The translations under genes and the position numbers were made by a program. The notes below the pieces were generated by a model. It was not told where the DNA came from. It worked only from the letters and a program-made list of their open reading frames with translations, and ran no database searches. DNA of 54,776 nucleotides from assembly GCF_017874545.1 (NCBI RefSeq), contig NZ_JAGGLT010000021.1:1-54776 (forward strand), written 5' to 3'. The number at the start of each line of letters is the position of its first letter. Position 1 is the first letter of the stretch. Origin of the DNA: Thermoanaerobacterium butyriciformans. Lineage in GTDB: Bacteria; Bacillota; Thermoanaerobacteria; Thermoanaerobacterales; Thermoanaerobacteraceae. Positions 16,844-25,329 of the stretch are shown piece after piece.

Positions 16844-18163
16844 TTATTCTGCAAACAAATACTGATTGAGTATTGATTCAAGCATTTCTTGCCTACCTGA
16901 TTTATTAACAATCTCGCTGTGCTCTAATGCGTATTTCTCCAAACTCTTGAAGTCAGCTTTACCGCTTACAATATCTGCGCCAATGCCTTCTTTGTAGCTT
17001 GCATATCTCTCTTCAATGAACTTGTCAAATACGCCATCTTTTACAAGCTTATAAGCTACTTTGAATCCTTTTGCAAAAGCATCCATACCTGCTATATGTC
17101 CTAAGAAAAGATCTTCTGGTTCAAATGAAGCTCTTCTTACTTTTGCATCGAAATTCAATCCACCTTTGTCAAATCCACCCATCTTTATGACTTCATACAT
17201 TGCAAGTGTTGTCATGCGTATATCTGTCGGGAACTGATCTGTATCCCATCCTAAAAGCATGTCACCTGTATTTGCATCTATTGATCCTAATGCTCCATTT
17301 ATCCTTGCATATCTGAGCTCATGCTGGAAGTCATGTGCTGCTAATGTTGCATGATTAGCTTCGATATTTACTTTGAAATATTTATCAAGATCGTATTTTC
17401 TCAAGAATGCTAATACATTTGCTACATCAAAGTCGTATTGGTGTTTCGTAGGCTCCTTCGGCTTTGGTTCAATCAAGAATTGTCCTTCAAATCCGATTTC
17501 CTTTGCGTAGTCAACAGCCATGTGCAAAAATCTTGCAAAATTGTCCAGCTCTAACTCCATATCTGTATTAAGGAGCGTCTCGTATCCTTCTCTTCCACCC
17601 CAGAATACGTAGTTTTGTCCTCCAAGCTCTTTTGTAATTTCAAGTGCTTTCTTAACCTGTGCTGCAGAGTATGCAAAAACATCTGCATTGCAGGATGTTG
17701 ATGCACCATGGACAAATCTCGGATTTGAGAATAGGTTTGCAGTGCCCCACAAAACTTTTGTCTTGCTGGTCTTCAGGTAATCCTTTATCATAGCAACGAT
17801 GATATCCAGGTTTTTATTGGTCTCTCTTAATGTATCACCTTCTGGTGCTATATCTCTATCATGGAAACAGAAGAAAGGTGCATTAATTTTGTCAAAAAAT
17901 TCAAATGCCGCTTCAACTCTAGCTTTTGCTATGTCCATAGGATCTGTAAGGTGATTCCACGGCCTTTGCATTGTTGCTTTTCCGAATTGGTCTGTCCCAT
18001 CTGCTGTAAACGTGTGCCAGTAAGCTATAGAAAAGCGAAGATGTTCCTCCATCGTCTTTCCATCGATTACTTCCTCTGGATTGTAGAATTTAAATGCATA
18101 AGGATTATTTGATTTAGGTCCTTCATATTTAATTTTTGATACTTTTTCAAAATATTTGCTCAT
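16844..18163 (-). CDS. xylA: Xylose isomerase
   Basis: Class II xylose isomerase, 439 residues, converting D-xylose to D-xylulose in the cytoplasm with divalent metals. The active-site features are visible: [13 protein letters not shown] with the catalytic His/Asp pair, [10 protein letters not shown], the metal ligands in [15 protein letters not shown], and [18 protein letters not shown]. The protein reads like the thermostable Thermoanaerobacterium/Thermoanaerobacter enzymes known from the literature. Start ATG follows AAAGGAGGACATAAG. It is the first gene of xylAB, preceded by a XylR-type operator and a sigma-H-like promoter. Confidence 0.97.
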   Translation of the reverse strand: MSKYFEKVSKIKYEGPKSNNPYAFKFYNPEEVIDGKTMEEHLRFSIAYWHTFTADGTDQFGKATMQRPWNHLTDPMDIAKARVEAAFEFFDKINAPFFCFHDRDIAPEGDTLRETNKNLDIIVAMIKDYLKTSKTKVLWGTANLFSNPRFVHGASTSCNADVFAYSAAQVKKALEITKELGGQNYVFWGGREGYETLLNTDMELELDNFARFLHMAVDYAKEIGFEGQFLIEPKPKEPTKHQYDFDVANVLAFLRKYDLDKYFKVNIEANHATLAAHDFQHELRYARINGALGSIDANTGDMLLGWDTDQFPTDIRMTTLAMYEVIKMGGFDKGGLNFDAKVRRASFEPEDLFLGHIAGMDAFAKGFKVAYKLVKDGVFDKFIEERYASYKEGIGADIVSGKADFKSLEKYALEHSEIVNKSGRQEMLESILNQYLFAE

Positions 18164-18183
18164 CTTATGTCCTCCTTTTTATT

Positions 18184-18202
18184 GTTTGTCTATCCAACAA
18201 AC
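18184..18202. promoter_or_regulatory. XylR operator before xylA
   Basis: Palindrome GTTTGT - 7 bases - ACAAAC, in the setting AGTTTGTTGGATAGACAAAC on the minus strand. It closely resembles the Bacillus xyl operator (TTAGTTTGTT...AACAAACTAA). It begins just after the predicted transcription start and ends about 20 bases before the xylA start codon, so bound XylR would block initiation. Confidence 0.78.
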
Positions 18203-18215
18203 TTATATATTATAT

Positions 18216-18240
18216 ATTCTACACAAAATCAAAAAATCCT
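18216..18240 (-). promoter_or_regulatory. Sigma-H-like promoter of xylAB
   Basis: AGGATTT (18240-18234), 14 bases, GAAT (18219-18216) on the minus strand, nearly the same text as the kdg promoter. A weaker overlapping sigma-A possibility is TTGATT, 17 bases, TATATA. Which holoenzyme is used cannot be decided from sequence. Confidence 0.55.
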
Positions 18241-18262
18241 TCTTTAAAATAAAAAAATTTTT

Positions 18263-18296
18263 AAAAAAATAACCGCCCTGTCAAACCAATGCGATT
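18263..18296 (-). terminator. Hairpin with T run upstream of the xylA promoter
   Basis: On the minus strand AATCGC pairs with GCGGTT (one G-U pair) around a 14-base loop, followed by ATTTTTTT (18263-18270). It directly follows the small ORF at 18295-18453 and would insulate xylA from HelD transcription. Confidence 0.55.
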
Positions 18297-18453
18297 AATC
18301 ATATTTTAAAGTTTCAAACTTTATTAGATAATTTATTTTTTCATCATCAATTGTAGAATTATCTGGATATATCGATTTTGCTAATAGGAGGAAGTTTTCC
18401 ATTCCATTAACAGAAATGACGCCATTTATCTGTTTGATATCATTATAGACCAT
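18295..18453 (-). pseudogene. Small orphan ORF of 52 codons, possible gene remnant
   Basis: Frame starting MVYNDIKQINGVISVNGMEN and ending LIKFETLKYD. The composition and the periodic hydrophobic pattern look protein-like, and the frame is open for seven more codons upstream of the ATG (to a TAG), but there is no ribosome binding site and no other in-frame start. It ends on its own terminator hairpin. This suggests the C-terminal remnant of a lost gene between helD and xylA, although a leaderless or weakly translated small protein cannot be excluded. No family recognised. Confidence 0.35.
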
Positions 18454-18514
18454 TAGCCAACATCTGGGAAGATACTAAAATAGGTCAAAATTCGTTTGCT
18501 TTTTGATCATATAT

Positions 18515-20752
18515 TTAATTATAAAGGTTCGTGTAGTATAATTTAAGTTTGTGAAGTGGTCTCGTTATTGCAACGTAAAATAATTTAAGCTCTAGTTCTG
18601 TATCATTGTATGAATCTGCATCAGGAATTATCACCGTATCGAATTCCAATCCTTTAGACAAATACGATGGTATCACGATTTTCCTGCCTTTATATACTTC
18701 CGTTTTATCGCTAATCAATGTAATATCATCTATATCCTTTTTTAAACTTTCATATATCCTTTTCGACATCTTATCTGTTTTGCAAATTATCGCTGTCGTA
18801 AGCTCATCATCCTGCAAATTATTTAAAATATCATAAATCAGTTCGTCATAGTCTCTTATTCTAATAATCTCTGGTACATCACCATGCCTCATAATTGGCT
18901 CTGCTTTTACTATGCTTTTATTCTTGCTTTTGTCAATTACGCTGTTGGCATATTCCATTATCTCAACAGTCGATCTATAGCTTTTCTTCAGCATCTTATA
19001 CGTCGCCTTGCCATTTAACACATGATTGTTTAAGTCACCCCATGATTTTATTCCCCTATATGAGTATATGCCTTGTGCTACATCGCCAACTATCGTTATA
19101 GAATCACCCTTCACGATTCTTTTTATTAAATAGAATTTAAATTCACTAAAGTCCTGTGCTTCATCAACGACTATATGCGCAAATTTGCCTGCATCATCTA
19201 AACCAAACAAATACTTGTGTACGTACAAAAGCGGCGCTAAATCCTCGTTTTCTATTTTGTCTTTGTCAAGTATCGCTTTTGTATAATCACATATACACGA
19301 GATTTTTTCGTCTTCGATTTTACCGCACGAAAACTTCTTAAGCGTCTCGAAATCCATTATATCTCTATAAATTTTAAGTGTATCTAGTTGAATCCATTTT
19401 TCAGAATAATCACAAATTGCTTTGTCGATTTTAACTGGTATATCTCCTATTTCTTTATCTCTAAGTTCATACAGTTCAATTACCTTAGACTGCCTTACCT
19501 CATTGTCATCAATATTATCCTTGACAAATCTGATTTTTTCGCTATACTCCTTTTCAATACCATCTGCAATTAAATCTTTATTTTTCTTTAGTCTGTTCTT
19601 CAAATACGAAATAAATTGCTCTTTTCTTTTCTGCAATGGCAGGTAGACAAAATTTTCAATAAATAACTTTTTAAGCTCTATTGATGTAAAAATAATGTTT
19701 CCATCAATATTTATATCACAGTCAGGAATGTACTTATATAAAAACTGTTTAAAATAATTATCGATAATTGCTTTAAATAGCAAGCTTCCCTTGAATCTTG
19801 ACACCATAATAGTCTTTCGCTTTTCGTCGATGGGCGCATCTCCTAAAAGATATGATATTTTATCATTTGCCACTTTTAGCTTTTCTTTTATTCCTGTAAT
19901 TTTTAATGCATAATCTTCAAATGTCGTCTGCAGGACATCGTCAGCACCAAGATCCGGCAAAATATCAGATATGTAATTAAGAAAAAGTTTGTTTGGAGCT
20001 ATTACCATGTAATAATCTTCTCTTCCTTTATTTCTCTGATTTTGGTAAATAAGATATGCCATCCGGTGAAGTGCAATAGTCGTCTTACCACTTCCTGCAA
20101 CACCTTGTATAATCAAAGCCCTATCTAATGGTGCCCTTATAATATCATTTTGCTCCTTTTGTATCGTTGCAACTATGTCTTTAAGTCTATTATCAGCACT
20201 CTTCTCAAGAGACGACGTTAAAAATTCGTCATCCAAGATCATCTCTTTTAATTTCTCATCAAAAATGTTGAGAAGTTCACCTTCTTCTATTTCGTACCTC
20301 CTCTTTAACTTTATTTCACCAGATATTTCGCCACTTGGTGATTTGTAAGATACCGCACCTGCCTCACCGCTGTAGTAAATATCTGCAATAGGAGATCGCC
20401 AATCGATTACGACAGGTTCATCGTGCTTTTCATCGTTTAAACCGTATTTGCCAATATAGAGTTTTTTTATCTTATTATCACCGTCTTCCTTAAAGTCGAC
20501 ACGCCCAAAGTACGGTTTGTTTTTCGATTCTTTATACCTTCTAAGTTTTCTTTCATTGCTCATCTTAAGCTGCTTCTGTAAAACTATCCTTTCGTCAAGT
20601 GCTGACTTCACTTCCTTTCGAGTTTCAGATATCTTTTTCTCTAATATCTTGCCTTCCTCTTCACTTTTTGCTATCTCACCTTCGATCCATTCAATTGTTT
20701 CATGAAGCTTCTGTTTTTCTTCGTTGTACGATGGATGCTCTGATGCTTTCAT
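18515..20752 (-). CDS. helD: HelD-like helicase, RNA polymerase recycling factor
   Basis: UvrD/Rep-type SF1 ATPase of 745 residues. The N-terminal part (1-90) is a long coiled coil, as in HelD proteins that insert into RNA polymerase channels. Walker A GVAGSGKTTIALHRMAYLIY is the typical HelD version, Walker B is VVDEAQDFS, and later helicase motifs (VGDVAQGIYSYRG, SKGLEFDTVIIPDA, YVAITRPLHKL) are intact. In Bacillus HelD releases stalled RNA polymerase from DNA; the same role is inferred here. ATG 20752 has AGGGAGGGAAAACA in front; an earlier in-frame start at 20770 does not. Single-gene unit with its own promoter. Confidence 0.88.
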   Translation of the reverse strand: MKASEHPSYNEEKQKLHETIEWIEGEIAKSEEEGKILEKKISETRKEVKSALDERIVLQKQLKMSNERKLRRYKESKNKPYFGRVDFKEDGDNKIKKLYIGKYGLNDEKHDEPVVIDWRSPIADIYYSGEAGAVSYKSPSGEISGEIKLKRRYEIEEGELLNIFDEKLKEMILDDEFLTSSLEKSADNRLKDIVATIQKEQNDIIRAPLDRALIIQGVAGSGKTTIALHRMAYLIYQNQRNKGREDYYMVIAPNKLFLNYISDILPDLGADDVLQTTFEDYALKITGIKEKLKVANDKISYLLGDAPIDEKRKTIMVSRFKGSLLFKAIIDNYFKQFLYKYIPDCDINIDGNIIFTSIELKKLFIENFVYLPLQKRKEQFISYLKNRLKKNKDLIADGIEKEYSEKIRFVKDNIDDNEVRQSKVIELYELRDKEIGDIPVKIDKAICDYSEKWIQLDTLKIYRDIMDFETLKKFSCGKIEDEKISCICDYTKAILDKDKIENEDLAPLLYVHKYLFGLDDAGKFAHIVVDEAQDFSEFKFYLIKRIVKGDSITIVGDVAQGIYSYRGIKSWGDLNNHVLNGKATYKMLKKSYRSTVEIMEYANSVIDKSKNKSIVKAEPIMRHGDVPEIIRIRDYDELIYDILNNLQDDELTTAIICKTDKMSKRIYESLKKDIDDITLISDKTEVYKGRKIVIPSYLSKGLEFDTVIIPDADSYNDTELELKLFYVAITRPLHKLKLYYTNLYN

Positions 20753-20783
20753 TGTTTTCCCTCCTAGCATAACGGTAAAATTT

Positions 20784-20812
20784 ATTTTATCGCAATATCT
20801 TTTAATTTACAA
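20784..20812 (-). promoter_or_regulatory. Probable helD promoter
   Basis: TTGTAA (20812-20807), 17 bases, TAAAAT (20789-20784) on the minus strand, about 30 bases before the helD start codon. Confidence 0.55.
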
Positions 20813-20983
20813 ATGTATTAATGCAATATCACATGTTTTCCATCAAAAACAATTTTAATTAGCTGCTTTTCTCTCAAATTTGCATCTTTTATCTTGTCAA
20901 ATTACCAATTGTGTGATAAAATTATGTTGTTTAGTGTAAATAAAATTATGTTTATATTTATGAATATTAATGAATAAAAATTT

Positions 20984-21010
20984 AACCTGTTCTTTATGCA
21001 AGAACAGGTT
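20984..21010. terminator. Terminator after the hydrolase-oxidoreductase operon
   Basis: Eleven-base perfect stem AACCTGTTCTT (20984-20994) / AAGAACAGGTT (21000-21010) with T-rich flanks on both sides. It lies about 50 bases after the stop at 21059 on the minus strand. Confidence 0.85.
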
Positions 21011-21058
21011 TTATTATATTATTAGTTTAATTTTGTTTATAAATATACATATTTACAC

Positions 21059-21649
21059 TTAATCTTGATTTAAAAACTTAATTAATTCATCAGTAAATAC
21101 ATCAGGTTTATCAAAGTAACAAGTATGACCTAGATCGTCAAATGTATACAGTTTTGCATTTTGTATATTTTGTTTTAGCATTGTCGCAAATTCATACGGT
21201 GCTATGTCATCTTTTTTACCCCAAATAATCAATGTATTAACCTTTATCTCTTTAAGTCTATCGACGTATTTATCGATGTTTATACTATCTACAATGATAA
21301 GGGTTCTAATCATTTCCTGATACTTTAATGCAAATCTTATTAATATTTCTCCACTGAAGGATGGACCAACAATATTAACTTTATTGATATTTAATATACT
21401 AACAAATTTCATTAGGAAATCCTCATACGATATATCTAGGATTTCCGATTTGCCATAACCAGGCAATTCCACAGCGATTACCCTATATCCTTCTTCTGCA
21501 ATATTATCAACTATTCCATATTTCACCCAATCATCTATAGTGAATCTTTTGCCATGAAGCAGAAGAACATCACCTTTATCACCATGTCCGCTGATTAAAT
21601 AGTGAACCATCGCTCCATCGATATTGACATATTTATTATCTTCCGTCAT
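21059..21649 (-). CDS. Alpha/beta hydrolase, ABHD14-like
   Basis: Small cytoplasmic serine hydrolase of 196 residues. It shows the oxyanion segment VLLLHGKRFTIDDW, ELPGYGKSE, the nucleophile elbow GPSFSG (serine in G-x-S-x-S-G rather than the common G-x-S-x-G), an acid in WGKKDDIAP and the final histidine in DLGHTCYF. HGKRF and the PSxSG elbow recall the ABHD14/CIB family. ATG 21649 is preferred; the upstream GTG at 21658 lies inside the ribosome site AGAAGGTGACG. It begins 17 bases after the oxidoreductase gene, so they form one operon; substrate unknown. Confidence 0.78.
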   Translation of the reverse strand: MTEDNKYVNIDGAMVHYLISGHGDKGDVLLLHGKRFTIDDWVKYGIVDNIAEEGYRVIAVELPGYGKSEILDISYEDFLMKFVSILNINKVNIVGPSFSGEILIRFALKYQEMIRTLIIVDSINIDKYVDRLKEIKVNTLIIWGKKDDIAPYEFATMLKQNIQNAKLYTFDDLGHTCYFDKPDVFTDELIKFLNQD

Positions 21650-21666
21650 AATCGTCACCTTCTTTT

Positions 21667-23475
21667 TTAAATTATCAATGACAGTTCTGCGCCATCCCTT
21701 ATCGCTTCTACTGCTGTTGCTATTTCTTTACAGTCGCCTATAAAAATTATATTGTCGCTGACACATTTTTTAAATTTTTCATCAGGGATATTGCCTATTG
21801 CAATCACCACATCGTCTGCCTCAACTTCATTGCCATTATTGTATACAATTTTTACATTGTTTATCACATCTACTTTTGCGTTTGTTACGATTCTTACACC
21901 GAGATTTTTCAATCTTTCTATCAAAAGCTTCTTATTCATTGCATATATATCTTTGCCTACTTCGTCAAGTTCTTCTAATACTGTAACAGTTTTACCCATT
22001 GTAGCAAGATATTCTGCTGTCTCAAGTCCTGTCAAACCACCGCCTATTACTGCCACATTGCTGCCATTCGGTATTTTGCCATCTAAAACGTCTATAGCTC
22101 TTAATGGCACTATACCCATTTTCATATTCAATTTCTTTGGAATTGAACCTGTCGCAATTATTACCTTGTCATAATTCATATTTTTTAATTCATCACATGT
22201 CACTTCATGATTTAGATTGACTTTTACTCCGTATTTTTTTAAATCAGCTTCAAGATAATGTATTACTTCACCTATTTCAGACTTGTGTGGCGGAACTTTT
22301 GCAACTTTTAGCTGGCCTCCAAGTGAATCTGACTTTTCAAATAACTCAACATTGTGTCCTTTTTTTGCCAAGTATATAGCAGCAGACATGCCAGCAGGTC
22401 CGCCTCCTATTACAGCTACATTAAGCTTCTCTTTTGCGGCCGCGTCAAATTCTTTCTCTCTGCCTACAGTAGGGTTCATCATGCATGATACAGGAAGTCC
22501 TTTTTGTATATACGCAATACATGCTTGATTGCAGTGGATACAGTATTTTATCTCATCAGCTTTTCCCTCTATATACTTACCAACACAGTCAGGATCCCCT
22601 ATGAGTCCTCTTGCAATACCTATGAAATCAGCATAACCTTGTCTTACTATGCTCTCCCAGTCAGCTGCAACACCAAGTTTGTCAGCCGCTATCACAGGAA
22701 TAGAAACACTATCTTTGATTTTCTTTACATGAGCTATAAGAGGCCTATCATCAATTCCCATTGGTGATATATGATACTCTGACGTAGAACCTACACCAGA
22801 TGAAACATTTATTGCATCTGCACCGTGTTCTTCCAAAAGACGAGAAAGTTTTATGCTTTCATTGATATCAAATCCACCATCTGTATAGTCGCTTCCATTA
22901 ATACGACATATTACAGTCAAGTCCCGCACTTCTCTCTTTACATTCTCTAATATCTCTAAAGCAAATCTTGCTCTTCCATCGAAATCTCCACCGTATTCAT
23001 CGTCTCGTGTATTTACGTTTGGAGATAAAAATTGATTTACAAACCATCCATGTGCAAAATGCAATTCTACTGCATCAAATCCTGCTTTTTTTGCTCTTTT
23101 AGCAGCATCTACAAAATCTTTTGCAAACCCCTTTATGTCTTCTACAGTAAAATCTGACGGCTTATACTTAGGGTTGTGCATAGCAAGCTGAACTGCAACC
23201 TTTGCACCATTTTTTTTGATGACATCAGCTAATCTCTTAAGGCCTTCAATCTTGTCATCACCATCTATTCCTAACTGGTTTTTAAAGAACTTTCCAAACT
23301 TATTTACATAACATGCTTCAACTATAACCAAGCCCACGTCTTTCGATCGCCTGTCATAATAATTTATTTCCTTTTCACTAACAAAGCCATCATTTGATAA
23401 ATTTGTGACAGTCGGCAACATTACAAATCTGTTTTTTAATCTCATATTTCCAATTTTACCTTCACTCAAAAGCAT
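21667..23475 (-). CDS. Old Yellow Enzyme-type NADH:flavin oxidoreductase with Fe-S cluster (2,4-dienoyl-CoA reductase/enoate reductase family)
   Basis: Multidomain flavoenzyme, 602 residues. An N-terminal FMN TIM barrel (about 1-320; AVELHFAHGWFVNQFLSP, GGDFDGRARFALEI) is followed by the cysteine cluster CIHCNQACIAYIQKGLPVSC for a [4Fe-4S] centre, then an FAD domain (VAVIGGGPAGMSAAIYLAKKG) and an NAD(P)H domain (VAVIGGGLTGLETAEYLA). Such enzymes reduce activated C=C bonds. It is somewhat shorter than FadH or BaiCD (about 640-670). The active-site barrel motif HFAHG with H-x-x-H character is kept. Start ATG has AAGGAAGTG in front. Cotranscribed with the hydrolase; a LysR gene diverges from it and probably controls it. 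Confidence 0.85.
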   Translation of the reverse strand: MLLSEGKIGNMRLKNRFVMLPTVTNLSNDGFVSEKEINYYDRRSKDVGLVIVEACYVNKFGKFFKNQLGIDGDDKIEGLKRLADVIKKNGAKVAVQLAMHNPKYKPSDFTVEDIKGFAKDFVDAAKRAKKAGFDAVELHFAHGWFVNQFLSPNVNTRDDEYGGDFDGRARFALEILENVKREVRDLTVICRINGSDYTDGGFDINESIKLSRLLEEHGADAINVSSGVGSTSEYHISPMGIDDRPLIAHVKKIKDSVSIPVIAADKLGVAADWESIVRQGYADFIGIARGLIGDPDCVGKYIEGKADEIKYCIHCNQACIAYIQKGLPVSCMMNPTVGREKEFDAAAKEKLNVAVIGGGPAGMSAAIYLAKKGHNVELFEKSDSLGGQLKVAKVPPHKSEIGEVIHYLEADLKKYGVKVNLNHEVTCDELKNMNYDKVIIATGSIPKKLNMKMGIVPLRAIDVLDGKIPNGSNVAVIGGGLTGLETAEYLATMGKTVTVLEELDEVGKDIYAMNKKLLIERLKNLGVRIVTNAKVDVINNVKIVYNNGNEVEADDVVIAIGNIPDEKFKKCVSDNIIFIGDCKEIATAVEAIRDGAELSLII

Positions 23476-23612
23476 AACAATACACTTCCTTTTATTTTAG
23501 TGAAAATTGTCGTTGCTATTTTCTACACTCTATTGTAATGCTTGTTTTTATATAAGTAAAATAATATAATATTATAAAATATATAAGTTAAAGCTTATGA
23601 TTGGTGATGATT

Positions 23613-24500
23613 ATGAATTTCAGAGAACTAAATATTTTTTTATCAGTTTGCGAATTAGGCAGTATGTCAGAAGCTGCAAGACATCTTTATATGACTCAGC
23701 CTGCTATTAGCCAGGCAATTTCAGAGCTTGAAGAAGAATACAATATAAAACTCTTTGACAGAATAGGTAAAAAGCTTGTATTGACACATGCAGGCGAAAT
23801 TTTGAGAGATTATGGCAAAAAAATCAATCTTTTGTTAAATGAAGTAGAAAATACATTGCGGGATATTTCTGATATGAAAATGGGAAAACTTAAGTTAGGA
23901 GCCAGCAGGACTGTTGGAACGTATCTGTTGCCGCAACTAATAGGCGAATTTTTAAAAATCTATAAAAATATAGAATTACCATTTTGCATAGACAACACAT
24001 CTGAAATAGTAAAGATGATAATTGACAATGAAATAGATCTTGGCATAGTAGAAGGCCCTATACATTCTGATAACATTGAAGTCAAGTACTTTTTAAATGA
24101 TGAGCTGTACCTTATATGCTCAAAAAATCACCATTGGGCAAAAAAGAAAATCATCAATAAGGATGATTTATGTTTAGAAAATATCATAATTAGAGAAGTC
24201 GGCAGTGGAACAAGAGAAGTATTTGAAAACACAATGAAAGCACATAATATTGAGTTCAACATTAAACTTGAGCTTAATAGCACTGAAGCTATAAAGAAAG
24301 CAGTTGAAGCAAATCTAGGTGTTTCGGTAATATCAAAACTGGCAATTAAAGAAGAATTAAAAAGTTCAAGGCTTGTTAAAGTAGAGATAGATGGAGTAAA
24401 ATTTTTAAGGCAATTTATTATCATCTATCACAAGGATAAATACTTATCTGAACTGTGTAAAAAATTTATAGACTTCATCTGCAGCAATGCTAAAACATGA
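23613..24500 (+). CDS. LysR-family transcriptional regulator
   Basis: LysR-type regulator of 295 residues: N-terminal HTH (GSMSEAARHLYMTQPAISQAISELEEE) and a type 2 periplasmic-binding effector domain (about 90-295; EVGSGTREVFE is typical). The ATG at 23613 has GGTGATGATT in front; in-frame TTG/ATG codons from 23601 overlap that site. It is divergent from the oxidoreductase-hydrolase operon with 137 AT-rich bases between, the standard arrangement for a LysR activator of its neighbour. Effector unknown; it resembles the CysB/CysL-like branch only generally. Confidence 0.88.
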   Translation: MNFRELNIFLSVCELGSMSEAARHLYMTQPAISQAISELEEEYNIKLFDRIGKKLVLTHAGEILRDYGKKINLLLNEVENTLRDISDMKMGKLKLGASRTVGTYLLPQLIGEFLKIYKNIELPFCIDNTSEIVKMIIDNEIDLGIVEGPIHSDNIEVKYFLNDELYLICSKNHHWAKKKIINKDDLCLENIIIREVGSGTREVFENTMKAHNIEFNIKLELNSTEAIKKAVEANLGVSVISKLAIKEELKSSRLVKVEIDGVKFLRQFIIIYHKDKYLSELCKKFIDFICSNAKT

Positions 24501-24523
24501 TATACTAGAACCATACCATTGTG

Positions 24524-25246
24524 TTATTTTAATAAGAAATCGTGGTATGTCTTGACATAATCCTTTATCTTTTCCGCTATAGCTTTGTGCCCTTCTTCAT
24601 TGGGATGTATGCCGTCTTCACATATAAGTTTTCTATAGTCAGGTCTATCTAAAAATGCGCTTCTTATATCTATTATTTTCGTCTCAGTGCTTAATGCCAT
24701 GCTTAATATGGCAGAATTGTACTTTTCCTGCCACCAGTAAATTTTTGTGACACTTCCAAGCCATGTCAATATGTTTTTTGCCATTTCTTTATTTCCTTTG
24801 CTTATCCAGTTAAAATATCTGTCTGCATCAAGAGGCGGAAGTGTAAGTAAAACTGGAACGATGTTTGCCTTTTTCAGTGAATCTATAAGATCTTTTAAAG
24901 TTTCTTTAAATACGTTAAAGTCTGTATTTGGAGCATGGTCTTTGTACGGGTCTTTAGCCACTTCATCCCAATTAAAGTCGCAATCATTACCTCCGAACTC
25001 TAAAAGCACAACATCAGGCTTTGTCTTGTCAAGCTCCCTTGTAAGTCTATCCTTTCCCTTGAGTATTGTGCTTCCAAATTTCGATATGTTTTCAACCGTC
25101 CCTTTTAAATAGCCATTCAGCAAATTCGCGTAAGAGTCCCTTAAAAGCACATATTTATTTTTGATTTTATCAAGAACGACACCTCTTGATATAGAGTCCC
25201 CACACACAAGAAAGTTGTAACTTTCTTTTATATTTAGCATATCCAT
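24524..25246 (-). CDS. SGNH/GDSL-family hydrolase
   Basis: Predicted esterase or acyl hydrolase of 240 residues. Block I is CGDSISRG with the nucleophilic serine, block III is EFGGNDCDF (Gly and Asn of the oxyanion hole), and block V is DGIHPNEEGHKAI with the catalytic Asp and His. There is no signal peptide when translation starts at ATG 25246, which has GGAGGTGCAGCG in front; the frame continues to 25306 without a ribosome site. A terminator (25305-25329) and an extended -10 promoter (25274-25282) separate it from the upstream pair, so it is its own unit. Substrate unknown. Confidence 0.85.
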   Translation of the reverse strand: MDMLNIKESYNFLVCGDSISRGVVLDKIKNKYVLLRDSYANLLNGYLKGTVENISKFGSTILKGKDRLTRELDKTKPDVVLLEFGGNDCDFNWDEVAKDPYKDHAPNTDFNVFKETLKDLIDSLKKANIVPVLLTLPPLDADRYFNWISKGNKEMAKNILTWLGSVTKIYWWQEKYNSAILSMALSTETKIIDIRSAFLDRPDYRKLICEDGIHPNEEGHKAIAEKIKDYVKTYHDFLLK

Positions 25247-25273
25247 CGCTGCACCTCCATAACCTTTTAGTCT

Positions 25274-25282
25274 ATTATACCA
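25274..25282 (-). promoter_or_regulatory. Extended -10 promoter of the SGNH hydrolase gene
   Basis: TGGTATAAT on the minus strand, 27 bases before the start codon; no clear -35 box. Confidence 0.45.
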
Positions 25283-25304
25283 CAAATTAACAGCTTTTAG
25301 TAGC

Positions 25305-25329
25305 AAAAAATGCCGAATAATCTCGGCAT
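25305..25329 (-). terminator. Terminator of the phosphodiester glycosidase/beta-propeller pair
   Basis: ATGCCGA (25310-25316) pairs with TCGGCAT (25323-25329), followed on the minus strand by TTTTT. It overlaps the stop codon of the upstream gene. Confidence 0.8.

Noticed and set aside
18164-18240. Riboswitch or long regulated leader before xylA
   Set aside because: The predicted start gives a leader of only about 40 bases filled by the XylR operator and ribosome site; no space for an aptamer.
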